Positions 1-11,680 of a DNA stretch of 64,000 nt are shown in pieces. This DNA comes from Nepenthes gracilis (lineage: Eukaryota; Streptophyta; Magnoliopsida; Caryophyllales; Nepenthaceae): contig BSYO01000033.1 in the NCBI GenBank assembly GCA_033239525.1, positions 9,849,501 through 9,913,500 on the forward strand, read 5' to 3'. The notes beneath the pieces are model-generated. The model worked only from the letters and a program-made list of their open reading frames with translations, made no database searches and was not told the origin of the DNA. Both the position numbers and the translations under genes were made by a program. Position 1 is the first letter of the stretch. Each line of letters opens with the position of its first letter.

Positions 1-2689
1 GGACATTCCTCCAATCCAATCCGATACTTCAAACGGATCAATGAACTTTCACTTTAATTCATTCCAAGCCTCGAAAGAATTCGATCACTAGGACCTCAAC
101 GTTAATTAGAAATCTCTAGGCCATGAGCCTACAACGCTTATGCTGCGCTACTCTGATTAATACGATCCTATGATAGCCATACCATAAAGACAAATCCCCC
201 AATCATCCAATTACGCCACATTCAAAACTATAATCATAACGATCACCCAACTGAACCAAATCCGAATACGTCTTCCAGGGCTACGATAAATGGGTCATTC
301 TAAGTGTCCTGAAACAGAACCACAAGGACTTCACATTTCATAAACCCATAGTTCCCATAAACATATGTGATTCTATCTCTCGACTAAGAACACGACATTC
401 TATCATCCAGTCATTCGAACTTACTCGCGATTCATCTTTCACACCTTCTAGGAAACTTTGAAGACATACCAGTCCAAGACTCGCAACATAAAGTGTCCAC
501 ATTGATGTTTGCTTTCCCAAAGAAAACACCGAGGTTTACTTTCTCAACTTCTAAACAGGTCTGACCACATGCAATATCATATGACCATCTTCCTTTATGA
601 TACAACTGCACTGGCTCCAAAAATCTTAATGCCTATCTTTGAAGACAATACGCCTGAGTTTTCAAAAGAAAACCTCAATGGCCAATTTCGACATACTCGT
701 GGGGGTACACTAACCATGAATTTCTGCCCCACTTATTTCAAGGGCATTCCCTTTGCAAAACTTGCACTCCCTTCATAATGAGAGCATACGGATTATCAGC
801 CGTCAGAATTCATGTCATAATCCTCAAATAATTACGTACACCCCATTATTCCTTTGAATTTATCAATGAAGTCATCCCAACATGGACCCGAACATGGCCA
901 AAAGATCAAACCCATAAAATTTCACGAAACGCCAACGATCCTACAAAACCCAAACAGTGTTTTCTGGACTTTATAGTGGCCATAGCCTCACTCTGAATAC
1001 CGTCAGGGCTACAACTTCCATTGATCCACAAATAACATGTTAGGGCCCAAATCAATATTAGAATTCATCAATCCTTCACAACGGTCCATGTAATTCACCT
1101 ATTTAATCACAAGGTCCGTTTGACAAATCACCAATTTCCTAGGCCACCCCAAACAACCTTATCGGTCTGTCTTATCTACGTCGAAGGTTCTAGGGGTATT
1201 TCACAATGATACCAAAGCCTAAAACTCTTAACAATCGCCGTCGAGTTTGACACAACCTCGAATTATCGGTCATCAGATAAGCCAACCGAATCTTCCTTCT
1301 ATAATCATCCTCAATTAGTCACACGGCCGAAGCTCCTCAATGACCACAAAATAACTTCAAGAGCTGGCAGCATATACTAATTAGACTTAACGCAGATTCT
1401 CATTAAATACTCTACAAGAGGGACAACATCAATTTCCTGATTCTTCGATCAATTCAACTCATGCTTCAAATCCCACAACCTAATAGCTAGATGTTATCTT
1501 TTACCAGTCTAATCATATTAGCACTGCAATTTGCCCATCGAACAATTATTAAGATCAGGTTAAGACTTAATACCTTAGCCGGCTCAAATTCATACCCAAA
1601 ATCGCACAATTCAATTACAAGGCATAATACACTTACTAGTACAACTCCGGTCGACTCAACCAATCGCATCTACAACTTAAGGAAAACGTCACAACCTTAA
1701 TACCGTCTATATCAAACTTAGATCCTTAATGAAACAGACTTAGGAATCACAAAATTATTCATAATCAGGATCCTAACGATACAAGTGTTGTGACACCAAA
1801 ATAGAGAAATCTCATCTTCAATCGCGACAATCCACATATTCCCCATGCACCATCACCACCCAACTCTGATTCCATGGCACTAGATTTCTTCACTGCCAAG
1901 GCAGAGGATACGAACTATCCTTAATCCAGCGACCATGCTATTTACACTTAGGTCATAGTCCCAAAGTCTCTTCAGGAAGGCATTTATCCAAAATTCTTAC
2001 TTGAACATTCACTTTGATACATCCTTTTACCTTTCCAAATACTAGATTACCTTTGCCGCTACTACAAAACCTATGTCCTCCAATCACACATAACTCAAAA
2101 CACAAAGCAACGTAGGCTCGGAATCCCCAAAATGACACCAGATCACAATATTAAACTCAAGAGCCTTACTTTCTGTCGCGATAGGTGACACTAACACATT
2201 GAGTTAATACCTTAGGACCCTGATTTAAAACACTAAACCTTTTCACCGCCTGTCCATGAATAAAGACATCTTTCAATCTTACGATCAAGCCAACCACTAT
2301 TGAAGCATGTTCCCGAGAGTCTTACCGACATAAGGCATTCACCCAAAGAGCTTCCATAAACACATAGGGCAATGCCTCTCAATCCTCGAGACCCATGATC
2401 TTTCTTATGTCAATCAACCAAGGTCGACGCCACCTCCTATCTAGCATGGGGCAACACGTCATATCTTCCACCAGGCATGGGGGTCACCACAGCGTCATTC
2501 TAAGTCTAAGATTTCACATTGCAACCTCAATATAACTCGGGGCTAACCAAAAGTCCATACACTTAAGCATTCCCAAAACAATTATGAATTATCATCTTAA
2601 GAATTGATACGTCCAAGAATTTACTCCAATTTACAAACCTTGAGCTGCTAACTCCACCCTATTCATTGCATTTGCTAGGTTGATCAGGC

Positions 2690-3190
2690 AACTCTTCTTA
2701 GCGAAATGCTAACCTAAGAACTTCAATTCACGGCCGATCAAACTTAAACCTCAGGCCGAGATTAATTAATCTAGGCTTCGAATCAACACTGATTAATTCA
2801 AAAACCCAATTGATACCGGTCAAATTCAAACACTAAGGTGTCTCGACATACTATCTTTCTCTCGACCCTACAACCAACCACTAATATTAGTAGTCCCCAT
2901 CTAGGAGCCACTACCAATATTTCTTTGAGATCGAGACATTTTGCATTAAGTCACTCCTAATTTAGTGCTAGCCTAAATCATTAGGATTGGGGCAACTAAA
3001 ACTACCCCGGCTAGCTTAATTACCCAACGTCTTCGTTAACTTAATCAAGCAATCTTATTCTAACCTAAGCTTCCGCATACGATTCAGATCAAACCTAAAC
3101 TTCAAACCAAAACTGATTATCCCAGACCTTGAATCAACACCAATCAGCTCAAGCACTAAATTGACACCAATCAATTTAGGGCGTCAAGGT
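2690..3190 (-). repeat. Imperfect direct repeat within the element C leader
   Basis: Two diverged copies of about 130-150 bp (roughly 3050-3190 and 2690-2850) share, on the minus strand, a block containing TTGATTC..G, GGTTTGAAGTTTA-like and TTGATC motifs followed by CTTAGGTTAG. They lie about 350 bp apart. The same pair occurs in the leader of element B around 50240-50300 and 53116-53260, so the duplication predates both copies. Confidence 0.5.
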
Positions 3191-3293
3191 GGCTCCTCAC
3201 GGCTCTCTCGACCAATTCCTATAGGAATTCAGTACATAGATTCAAACCTATGCTTCCGCCTTTTGGTTGATCAATTTCTAAGGTATCTCAATT

Positions 3294-3304
3294 CTCTGAT
3301 ACCA
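3294..3304 (-). other. Primer-binding site of element C
   Basis: On the minus strand this reads TGGTATCAGAG, the usual primer-binding site complementary to the 3' end of initiator tRNA-Met. It lies 2 nt inside the LTR end at 3307 and fixes the orientation: the internal region runs toward position 1. Confidence 0.85.
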
Positions 3305-3306
3305 AA

Positions 3307-5934
3307 TGTGACGGAACGGATATTTTTTTTTCAAAAGCTTCAGTCAAGACAGGAACAGGATTAACGCTACTTAAATATAAGGTAAGATTTCTGCAGAGAT
3401 TTCGACAGAGTCTCCTTTGTAACAGGATGAAAAACCCAAAATACAACCTGTATGATCATCTATTTCAAGCATACAACTATCAATTATCCCCAAATCTTCC
3501 TACAACAAGCATACACAGGATCACATGTGCCATCCATGGCACAAATCTACAAAAAAAATCAACTACGCTAACTATACAATAACGAGATGCCGCCTAGGAC
3601 CCTACAGTAAATCCAGAGTTTAGAGCGGAAGTAAACTAATAACCTGCAGAAGCATAGCTTTTCCTTTTTACAGTCATACACATCGTATGCTTTTCATACA
3701 AAATTCACATGTTCTAGAACATCCATAAACATAAAGTCAGTATACAAAAATCACAATTCTAACCAAGCCTTCACATCGACAAGCTCTTCAAAAACAGCTC
3801 CAATGTGCTAAGGTTCCCAAAAGTCTTCAAACAACACCTTTCTGTCTACTCTTTCTCATCAGGCAGTAACTCTACTGTCTCATCTGAAGGGAAAAAAATA
3901 ACAAAACAGTGAGCTAAAGTCCAGCAAGGTACATGCACATGAGCAGTAAAACGATGATACAGAACGGTCATGTAACTATGCATAAATAGAACGGTTAATC
4001 AGAATGCAGTCCAAGAAATAGAGAAAATATACCTTGACAGTACTATACTTTAGAATCGGAAATCAGTAGTCGGTGTACAGTGTTCAGTAAACAGCAAATA
4101 GAAATTGACACTAGGCAAACGGTAAGCAATACTTCAAAATCGGTAATCGGTACGGTAAACGATAAACAGTAACATAACATATCGGTAATCTGTACGATAA
4201 ATGGTAAACAGTACATATCATATCGGTAAACAGTATTTCACATTTGATAATCAGTACTTCATATTCGGTAATCGATACGGTAACATAACGTATCAGTAAA
4301 CAGTAAATGGTATTTCATATCATATCGGTACAGACCCTGCCAGTATACCTTACTAGCTGAGGGGGCGAATAATCGCGGATAGATTGTGTTCACTCAACAC
4401 AATCTAAGGCCGGTAACTGTCATATGGGTATCTCATCTCACGGGATCGGTACGGTATGCGACCCAAAGGTAGGCTGGTAACGATAATTCCTCCTGACCGT
4501 AACGCCCCGAGGGTAGGGCAGTTCACAAATAACTCCATGGACAGAGTTATCCTCGATTACCACTGAAAAGTCCTAAGGCATGCCGGAGAACCTATCTGGA
4601 CTATAGTCAGTCCCGGGTCCTAAAATAACTATAACGGAAACCATCTCTTTATAGAAAACCCCTTTTTTAAAATCAGACTTTCACAATACTTTTTCAGAAA
4701 TTCCTTAAATTTACGTGGAAATTTCGTCGGTATAGGTTGGTACATATTTTCGGAAACAAATTATACTGGAAGCTACATTTCGATGTCAATTAACTTTCAT
4801 ATAACAGAAGCTACGGTTAAAACTCATCAAAACCTCTTCATTTTCGTACATAGGGCATTGCCATAACCTTCGGACTCAAATCGGTCTATTACATGTACAT
4901 ATTTCATGAAATCAATGTCATGGATGCCATGCATATACAATAAACCATGCAATTTACTCAATCTTCATAACATTTTCGAGCTAGGGTTTCATCACATGCT
5001 TTTCAAGAGAAATTGAACACCATTTTCATGCTCATTCACGAAATCGAAGCCAAATCTTACAATAAACATGGATAAATATAAAATATAATCGATTAATCGA
5101 TGGAAACATGCTTCACGTACTTTAAACATGCATTAACATCATTTTTGCAACATTTTCATCAACTTTAAAGCAAGAGAATCAGTAAAAACGAAAAACAACG
5201 TCTGAGGTACACTTGCCTTAGAATTAGAAATTGGAACAAAAAGTGTAAAGAATGAAAAAGAATGGTATGGGTACACTTGCCTCAACCCGATTTATCACTT
5301 CTCCAACTAGCTCTAAGCCAAATTCAGACTCAAAGGCCTTGATCTCTACTTCCTCTCTCTTCTCCTTCATGCTCTCTCTCTGTCCTTTCTCTTAGAACCG
5401 CGTGAAATAACGGTAATAAACCCGAGTGCGTTTTTATACGTGGATTAGCGCTTGACCACTAAGGCACCCAAAGGGCTACGCTCAAGAACACGTCAAGCGC
5501 TCATCGAGCGGCTTGTTCTACTAACACATTCCGGACGCACCTCAGGTGCTCCTCTGGTGCAACATTTTGTTATTCGCGCCCAAATGGCACCGCGGGCGCA
5601 ATTTGGGTGCGAGTGAAACCCATGTCAAGCCTGCAGCGAGCCTGCTTCAAGCTCGCGCCGTCTGGAACCCATTTCATCCCGTCTAACCTGATTTCTCATA
5701 TTATTGGACCCTAATTTTGGTTATATAAGCTTAATAAGTTATGATTATCATAATTTAACACTCGAATTTTATTTACGGATTAGCATTTCACGATTTACAG
5801 CACCAGATTTTGATTTTGCCAGTTCTGAGTCTTCAGCCTTTTCAATCCAATTTCTCCTATATCCTTTGACTTTGATTAATTTATATTGACTTAATTATTC
5901 CTAATTACCATATTTTAAAAATCAGTACCTTACA
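3307..5934 (-). repeat. 5' LTR of element C (2628 bp)
   Basis: In window orientation the LTR runs from TGTGACGG to CCTTACA; on its own strand it is TGTAAGG...CCGTCACA, so it has the TG...CA ends of LTR retrotransposons. The start closely matches the start of solo LTR S2 at 50554, and the end matches LTR A at 53358. Inside, on the minus strand, are a GCTCGAG-type palindrome-rich region (about 5450-5650), a TATA-like box (5431-5438), a GA-rich leader (about 5330-5400), a conserved block ending GTTGAGGCAAGT (about 5275-5285), and a region of short degenerate repeats built on CGGTAA (about 4060-4340). Confidence 0.85.
5431..5438 (-). promoter_or_regulatory. TATA-like box of LTR C
   Basis: TATAAAAA on the minus strand, about 500 bp from the LTR start and followed downstream by a GA-rich leader. 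The layout matches TATA boxes in LTRs S3, A and E2. It is inferred to be the retroelement promoter; transcription is not shown. Confidence 0.5.
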
Positions 5935-6879
5935 AAAATGGCATCTACTCTCTTACTCTTGCAGTTGCATGCATCTAGTTCCTTTTTAATTGATAATGAC
6001 TAGACTTTGGTTTTGTTATTTGTCACTCTTACGCGGTGTCCACCTCGATTGAGTACTATCTCACACCCATTCATCTATTGCTATTAGGAAAGCTCTTATA
6101 CAGACCTTCAAATAAGTATAATTGCTCTTATCAAATTAGGGAGGAACATATAAGGTCTGACTAGTATGCATCTACTTAAAGGTTGAGGATCAAGGTGAAT
6201 CTCTAATACCAATTGAAAAGACTAGGTTGTTCCTAATTTTCATTAATTTTAACCCTGTAAACTCACAAAAATAAAATATTCTAAAAAATACAACTAGAGG
6301 TAAATCAAAATAAATATCAATAGTAAAGTTCTACAGCAAAATAAATAAAAATAATAAAATAATTAACACACAGGTTTTTAATGATGAAGAAAATATCGAT
6401 AACCAATAGTTATCAAGTAAAATCCTCCAGGATTTTATGGGTAGTGAAAGTAATGTATTAAGAAAATCAATTTACAGCCCAAGTTATATACGCATACTAA
6501 ATTTTGATCGACTTACTCCCTCTTGTAATCCCTATCAAGGAACTCCTTAGATTTGCTCGTATCAATAAAATCGGACACTTTGATTTTCTTCTTAATTATG
6601 CTTCATTTACTATATAATTTTCACACACTATTAGATCCCATTGTAAATGCTACCAACATTCCAAAATAAAGGCATATAGGTTAAAGCTAGTATATAAAAT
6701 AATGAAAAAAAAGTAAGAAAAGAAACCGTTGACAATTTATCGCAAGAGTAAGGATTTTGATTTTCTCAAACATGAAATAGCTATTCACTTTATTCGAAGA
6801 GGGCTTTGAGGTTGCAACCTTTATGCGCTTTTTGGTTCTATCAATTAATGAATGGAAATAAGGCACATATAGAAGGTCA
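5935..6879 (-). mobile_element. Fragment of a second copia-like element with a candidate primer-binding site
   Basis: At 6201-6213 the minus strand reads ATTGGTATTAGAG, close to the TGGTATCAGAG primer site, and is preceded on that strand by ...TTTTCA at 6214. That is the signature of an LTR end followed by a primer site. It suggests a minus-strand LTR rightward of 6214 and a short leader leftward, cut off by LTR C at 5934. No coding similarity is visible and the far LTR end was not found, so this is a tentative call. Confidence 0.3.
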
Positions 6880-7300
6880 AATTAGGTCAAAAAAACATTG
6901 GCGGTTAGAAAAAAATACCCGAATGCACATGTGCTGCATAAGCACACTTCAGGTGCAAAAACTTTAATAAGAGGTTCACACCTTAGCATACGTGCACTAC
7001 TTAAGCGCACAACGTATACAAGCATTCTAGATAAGTGACACTCATGTGCGGCTCCGACGTATGTTAGCTTGAACATTTTGGATAAATCTCACTCATATGT
7101 GGCTCGGGCATACATCAGACGTGGTCATTCAGGATAAATAGAGATCACACGTAGTGCGGGCACACATTAGGCATGGTCATTCTAATCAAAATACGTATAT
7201 TTGCTACTTAGGCACAAATCATGTATGGATATTGAGAGATGCACATTTGTGAACAATGGGTGTGTGTTTGGTGTTAGTCTTCACTAATGCTTGAAAAGTC
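6880..7300. repeat. Dispersed repeat, inverted relative to 21480-21840
   Basis: A run of irregular 35-45 bp sub-units rich in CATGTG, ACGTA and GCACAC motifs. The block around GCATAAGCACACTTCAG (6938 onward) and the block around TCTAGATA...CATGTGCGGCTCCG (7020-7060) reappear in the same order on the opposite strand at 21480-21720. This looks like two old copies of one dispersed repeat. Its class is not identified. Confidence 0.45.
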
Positions 7301-7329
7301 TTTAAAAAAGCCTATTTTACCTAGTTACT

Positions 7330-9058
7330 AAATATGCCAATACAAAATAATTTTAACAAGTAACATATAAATTTTTTTCGTCAAGTCAACATAAAGAAAT
7401 ATATTCTTAACATTCATCTAAAAAATTGCCACTCACAAATGCAACGAATGTAATTAATGATCAAACAAAAGTTATAGGTGCTAATGGTGCAATGGACTCA
7501 TTATAATTAATGCTATATTCTTAGGTAAAACCCCGAGTGATGAGGCAAGCTTTGTAGCATTCAGTCTTAATTTTGTATATCTGCTTACAGTCAATTATAG
7601 ATTTTCTTGGGTGCAATCAATCAAGTCTCACATATGATTCTTTTCAAGGGCTAGAAGTTCATCAATCATTGTTTGTTACCAATAAAGATGAGATTGACCT
7701 TCTTTATAGGTTTGAGGTTTATATAATGCTGAAAGAGCATAATTACAATGGAAATCATGTAAGTAGGAAGAGAGCTCACATAAATGAGTTGAACAATGTA
7801 AGGACATGCCCTCGATAGAGTGAAGGCTTGTCGGTAGATCCACGGGCAGAGCAGCCTCATCATGAACAAGCATAGGAGAATAGTCAATTAAATGTGAAAT
7901 TTAAATGGTAGAAGTGTAAATACAATCAAGAAAGAGATTAGGAGATTATTAAGAAAAGATATTATAGGATAATATGAGAGTGGGTGAGATAGTAGATAAG
8001 CTAGTAAACATTTTATGTTCCTAGCAGATGACATGACGTGAGATAGGATGTCTTTTTAGATAGGGTTATCATATCTATATCCTTTTTTAGTCATTCCATC
8101 CCCAAGAAAATAACAGAGTCGAGCCCAAAGTTTTAATTCATTTCTTTCATGAGGCTAAAATAGAATAAAACATGAGCAATTGAAGACTCAAGGAAGAATA
8201 CAGTGAGGTTGTTCCCTATATAGAAACTCATACGGGATTTGATTTTGGATAAATGATGATGGAATATGATTGATGGTATAGATAGAGGTGAAAACAGTTT
8301 CACCCCAAGATTCTAAGATTAGTAGCGATAAGTAGTGAACAAAAAGTGTTAAAATGTGTCTAAATTTTCTTTCAATGTGACCATTTTATTGAGAGTTATT
8401 CAGATGCTTCTTATATGAATAGTACCATACGATTTAAGGGTATCAATAAATGAGGACTTATAATATTCCTTTACATTATCAAATCTAAAAAATTTAATTT
8501 GTTTTGAGAATTGTATGTATACCATGTCACATAATTATCTATATGTTTTGGGTAAGTTAGAATGTTAATGTAATAGTTATATCTAAGTATAATGAGAGAG
8601 TCATCAATGAAAAACAAAATATTTTGATCCTGCCTTTCTTGGAAGGTATTTGTGCAAAACCCCATTTATCAGAATGGATATGATCAAACTATGTAAGGGA
8701 AAATAGATTCATTATAATTAAAAAAATAATGATTTTTGCTTACCACGCTAGTAAGACATACACATGGAAAAAATCCTAGTAAGATATATAGTCAAAAGAT
8801 TTCTTACCAATGGTTCTTAAGTTTTAAAATTCAAACATGGTCATGATGAGAATGCTACAAGAAACTAAATTTTGGAAGATGTAGGAGGAAGGAAAAGTGT
8901 TTTTATTTTAAATAGCCAGCCAATCTTACAGCTTGTTCCAACTAGATGACCGGTCTATGGATTATAAATATCACAACTGTGATTTTAAAAAGTTACATTT
9001 TAAGTCAAGATCATATAATTATCCTATGGATTATATGGAGTACAAGAATGATGGAATA
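7330..9058 (-). pseudogene. Decayed Ty1/copia integrase and reverse transcriptase
   Basis: This is the 3' part of an old minus-strand copia element. From high to low coordinates the frames show integrase-like and post-integrase stretches. They include a shape like 'ARLCYFLG' and 'TKKGYRYDNP', a decayed form of the conserved 'TQKGYKCYDP' linker (about 8050-8150). Then comes the reverse transcriptase start 'IDELLALEKNH' (about 7650), 'YKACLITRGFT' and 'NYNESIAPLAPIT' (about 7460-7560), and an 'NVKNIFLYVDL' remnant of the QMDVKNAFLNGDL block (about 7390). Many stops and frameshifts are present, and the YVDD active-site block is missing. The element was split by insertion of element E at 9059, and its 5' parts resume at 17379 and 20415. 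Strictly a fossil. Confidence 0.7.
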
Positions 9059-10905
9059 TGTTATGAATCCGGACCAAATAGGTCTATTCTATAAATAATT
9101 AAATCCCAAATTATATATGATATAACCAGACAGACTATAAAATTTCATAATCAAATAATAATGAACATAAACAGACACAAAACCTATCACAAGACCTTAT
9201 TCGATAATCGTCCAGATAATATAACCTAAAATTGCTCTGAACAGTTGTAAGGAAAAAATAACCAAATAATGATCATAATTCATCTACATAATGTAATAAA
9301 TCAAATAATTCTTAATATACAAACCAAAAGCCTTCACTTGGCCAATTATTAATAGCCAAAATATGATCCAATACAAATCCAATTCAAAAGAACCAAAATA
9401 CAGTCGACATTATCTATCTAAATAGATACGACACTGACCAGGAAATACGATGTCTCGTCAAATCTCACCCAACTCTTCCAATATGTCTAAACTCTCTATT
9501 CTGAAGGGACAAAATAAAGAAATATAAATTTAAAACTCAACAAATATCATAAAGATGTAATAATAATTATTATGTCCAATAAATCAGGAGTGTACATAAA
9601 CAAATAACACAACGAATAACAAATACAAATCCAATATTTGAAAAAAGATAGCAGATATAAATCTCAATCATCGATATTAGAAATCCAATATCAAATTTGA
9701 AACAGAATCAAATATCAAAATCAATGGTAGTCTCGTACTTAAATCGTATATCCAATCGCACCGTCCCGTCAAAACATATTCGTAATAAATCGTGACCTGA
9801 TGTCAAATCTCGTATGCATAATCAATGGCTACAATTTAGGCCTGCTGTCACTCAACTATCTTTTATCATTATCGATTATATTTTAGATCTACAACTACTC
9901 GGCCATCTTTTATCATTACCAATTATATTTTAATCCATAGCTACTCGGCCATCTTTTATCATTATCGGTTATTTTTTAGGCTTGCAGTTACATGGCTATC
10001 TTTTATCATTATTGGCTACATTTTAGACCTATAATTACCCGGCTATCTTTTATTATTGTTACTTACATTTTAAACCAACAACTACTCGACTATTTTTTAT
10101 CATTATCAGTTATATTTTAGACCTACAACTACTCAATCATTTTTTATCATTATCGACTACATTTTAAACTTACAGCTACTCAACCATCTTTTACTATTAT
10201 CGGCTACATTTTAGACCTATAACTACTCGGCCATCATTTATTATTATTAATTATATTTTAAGCCTATAATTATTCGAGCATCTTTTATCATTATCAACCA
10301 TATTTTAGGCATGCAACTATTTGGCCATCTTTTATCATTATCGATTATATTTTAGGCTTATAACTACTTGGCTATCTTTTATCATTGGATCACATATCGG
10401 CCCACCAGGGTCTCGAACCACCATGGTCCCACAAGGCAGCAACCTCATCCCCAACAACATGCATGTGTGTACCGATGTGATGCCTGGTTCTTGCCCATTT
10501 CCGTATAAACATATTAATATGTGCATATATATAGTCTGGATGTTTTTTAGACTCCCATAAAAATAATAAAGCCCTATAAAATCACAAAATCTAAACAAAA
10601 CTCCTAAATCAACTGGTAAATCATATATGTATATACAGAATAAATAGATAAGGTATATAAAAATAACATACATATTAGTAAAATCTCCAAATAGTAGACA
10701 GTACGCATTAGATACTTAAATAGAACAAATACATGGCTTACAAATATTTACCTCGACCTCATACCAATCAAGTCTGACAAAAGAATACTCCAAGATATCC
10801 AAACTCTACCTTCTCTTTCCTCTTCCTCGTGCTTCTCTCCTCTGCGCTGCATTGCCTTCACCGGCATCCCTCTTCTCTTCTCATTCTCCTCCTACTCCAC
10901 GCAAG

Positions 10906-10938
<33 letters not shown>

Positions 10939-11665
10939 ATTTCTCTTTTCTATTCTCTTCTACTCTCCTATACTCTATTGCACCACATCTTCCTCCTCAC
11001 CAATCAAAGTTATAGCTCTGTTTTGCCCTATTTACCCATTAATCAAGATTTTGGTCGATTTTTCTTCAAATCGATGCATGTAAACAAAGAATCAACATGA
11101 ACAAAGAGAATAGAAGAATTTGCTTGTCTTAATTTCTTGTTTCTCTTCTAATGATGGTGGCAACGGTGGTGGCTTCTCCATTCGACTCATGTGCGGCCTC
11201 TCTTCTCCTCAAATCACTGTCTTCTTTAAATAATGGAGGGTCGCTTTTAGGGTTTGGTTGTATTTCCATTTAAAGATTCGATTTCCTTCCTTCTCCTCAC
11301 TGCTACAACTCTTGTACTGCCTTCCCCCTTTATCCTTTTTTTCTCTTCTCTTTCCTTTCCTGCTTCTACTGCCCCACACTTTTTCCCCCCTTCCCTTATA
11401 TTATTATTATTGTTATTGTTATTATTATTTTATTTTTTATTTTCTTTTATTAACCAATTGGTGCACAAGCACCAACACTGGTGTGCCTCAAGCGCAATCC
11501 CATTGGAATCAGTGCTTAGGTGCCTCTCGGGCACCCTTAAAGCACCAACCTTCCTGATTCGAATACCCTTCAAAATTTTATATTATTCAATTAATTTTTA
11601 TCATATTTAAATTACTCAGAATAAATAATACGGAAATAAATTTAATGGGAATTCGGAATGTTACA
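9059..11665 (-). repeat. 3' LTR of element E (2607 bp)
   Basis: Window ends are TGTTATG and TGTTACA. On the element strand it starts TGTAACATTCCG and ends with CA. It matches the right LTR (14488-17373) over its whole length, in order: ATTAAAT-rich 3' part, a 47-bp minisatellite, a block with ATCGGCCCACYAGG, a CT-rich tract, and a (TTA)n tract at about 11396-11431. The neighbouring purine tract on the minus strand marks it as the 3' LTR. Confidence 0.85.
9832..10393 (-). repeat. 47-bp minisatellite in the 3' LTR of E (about 12 copies)
   Basis: The anchor ATCTTTTATCATTAT recurs about every 47 bp (near 9858, 9905, 9951, 9998, 10043, 10090 and so on to 10373), giving 12 anchors. Each unit also carries a GGCTACATTTTAGRCCT-like and an ACTACTCGGCC-like block. 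The same unit occurs about 19 times in the partner LTR. Confidence 0.85.
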
Positions 11666-11680
11666 CTCTCCCCTCCTTAT
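11666..11680 (-). other. Polypurine tract of element E
   Basis: On the minus strand this reads ATAAGGAGGGGAGAG and directly abuts the LTR. It is the standard second-strand priming site and proves that 9059-11665 is the 3' LTR. Confidence 0.8.

Larger units (their letters stand above)
1..3306 (-). mobile_element. Element C: non-coding internal region of a Tekay-type LTR element (LARD-like)
   Basis: Read on the minus strand, this stretch begins directly after a TGTGACGG...TTACA long terminal repeat (3307-5934) and a tRNA-Met-type primer-binding site, so it is the 5' internal part of a minus-strand LTR retrotransposon that continues beyond position 1. The first bases after the primer site resemble the leader of autonomous element A (63290-63350). 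In A, gag starts about 220 bp inside the LTR. Here no gag, protease or reverse transcriptase similarity is visible in any frame over 3.3 kb, and the longest frames are under 90 codons. The 2690-3190 part is collinear with the leader of element B (50213-50553 plus 53116-53357). I infer a large non-autonomous derivative (LARD-like). A strongly decayed gag cannot be excluded. Confidence 0.6.

Noticed and set aside
509..778. 89-codon plus-strand frame in element C
   Set aside because: No similarity to a known protein, and it lies inside a region best read as non-coding retroelement DNA.
10829..11610. Serine/leucine/proline-rich frames near CT-rich tracts (also 16612-17267)
   Set aside because: They overlap CT-rich and TTA-rich LTR sequence present in both LTRs of element E and are not conserved as protein.
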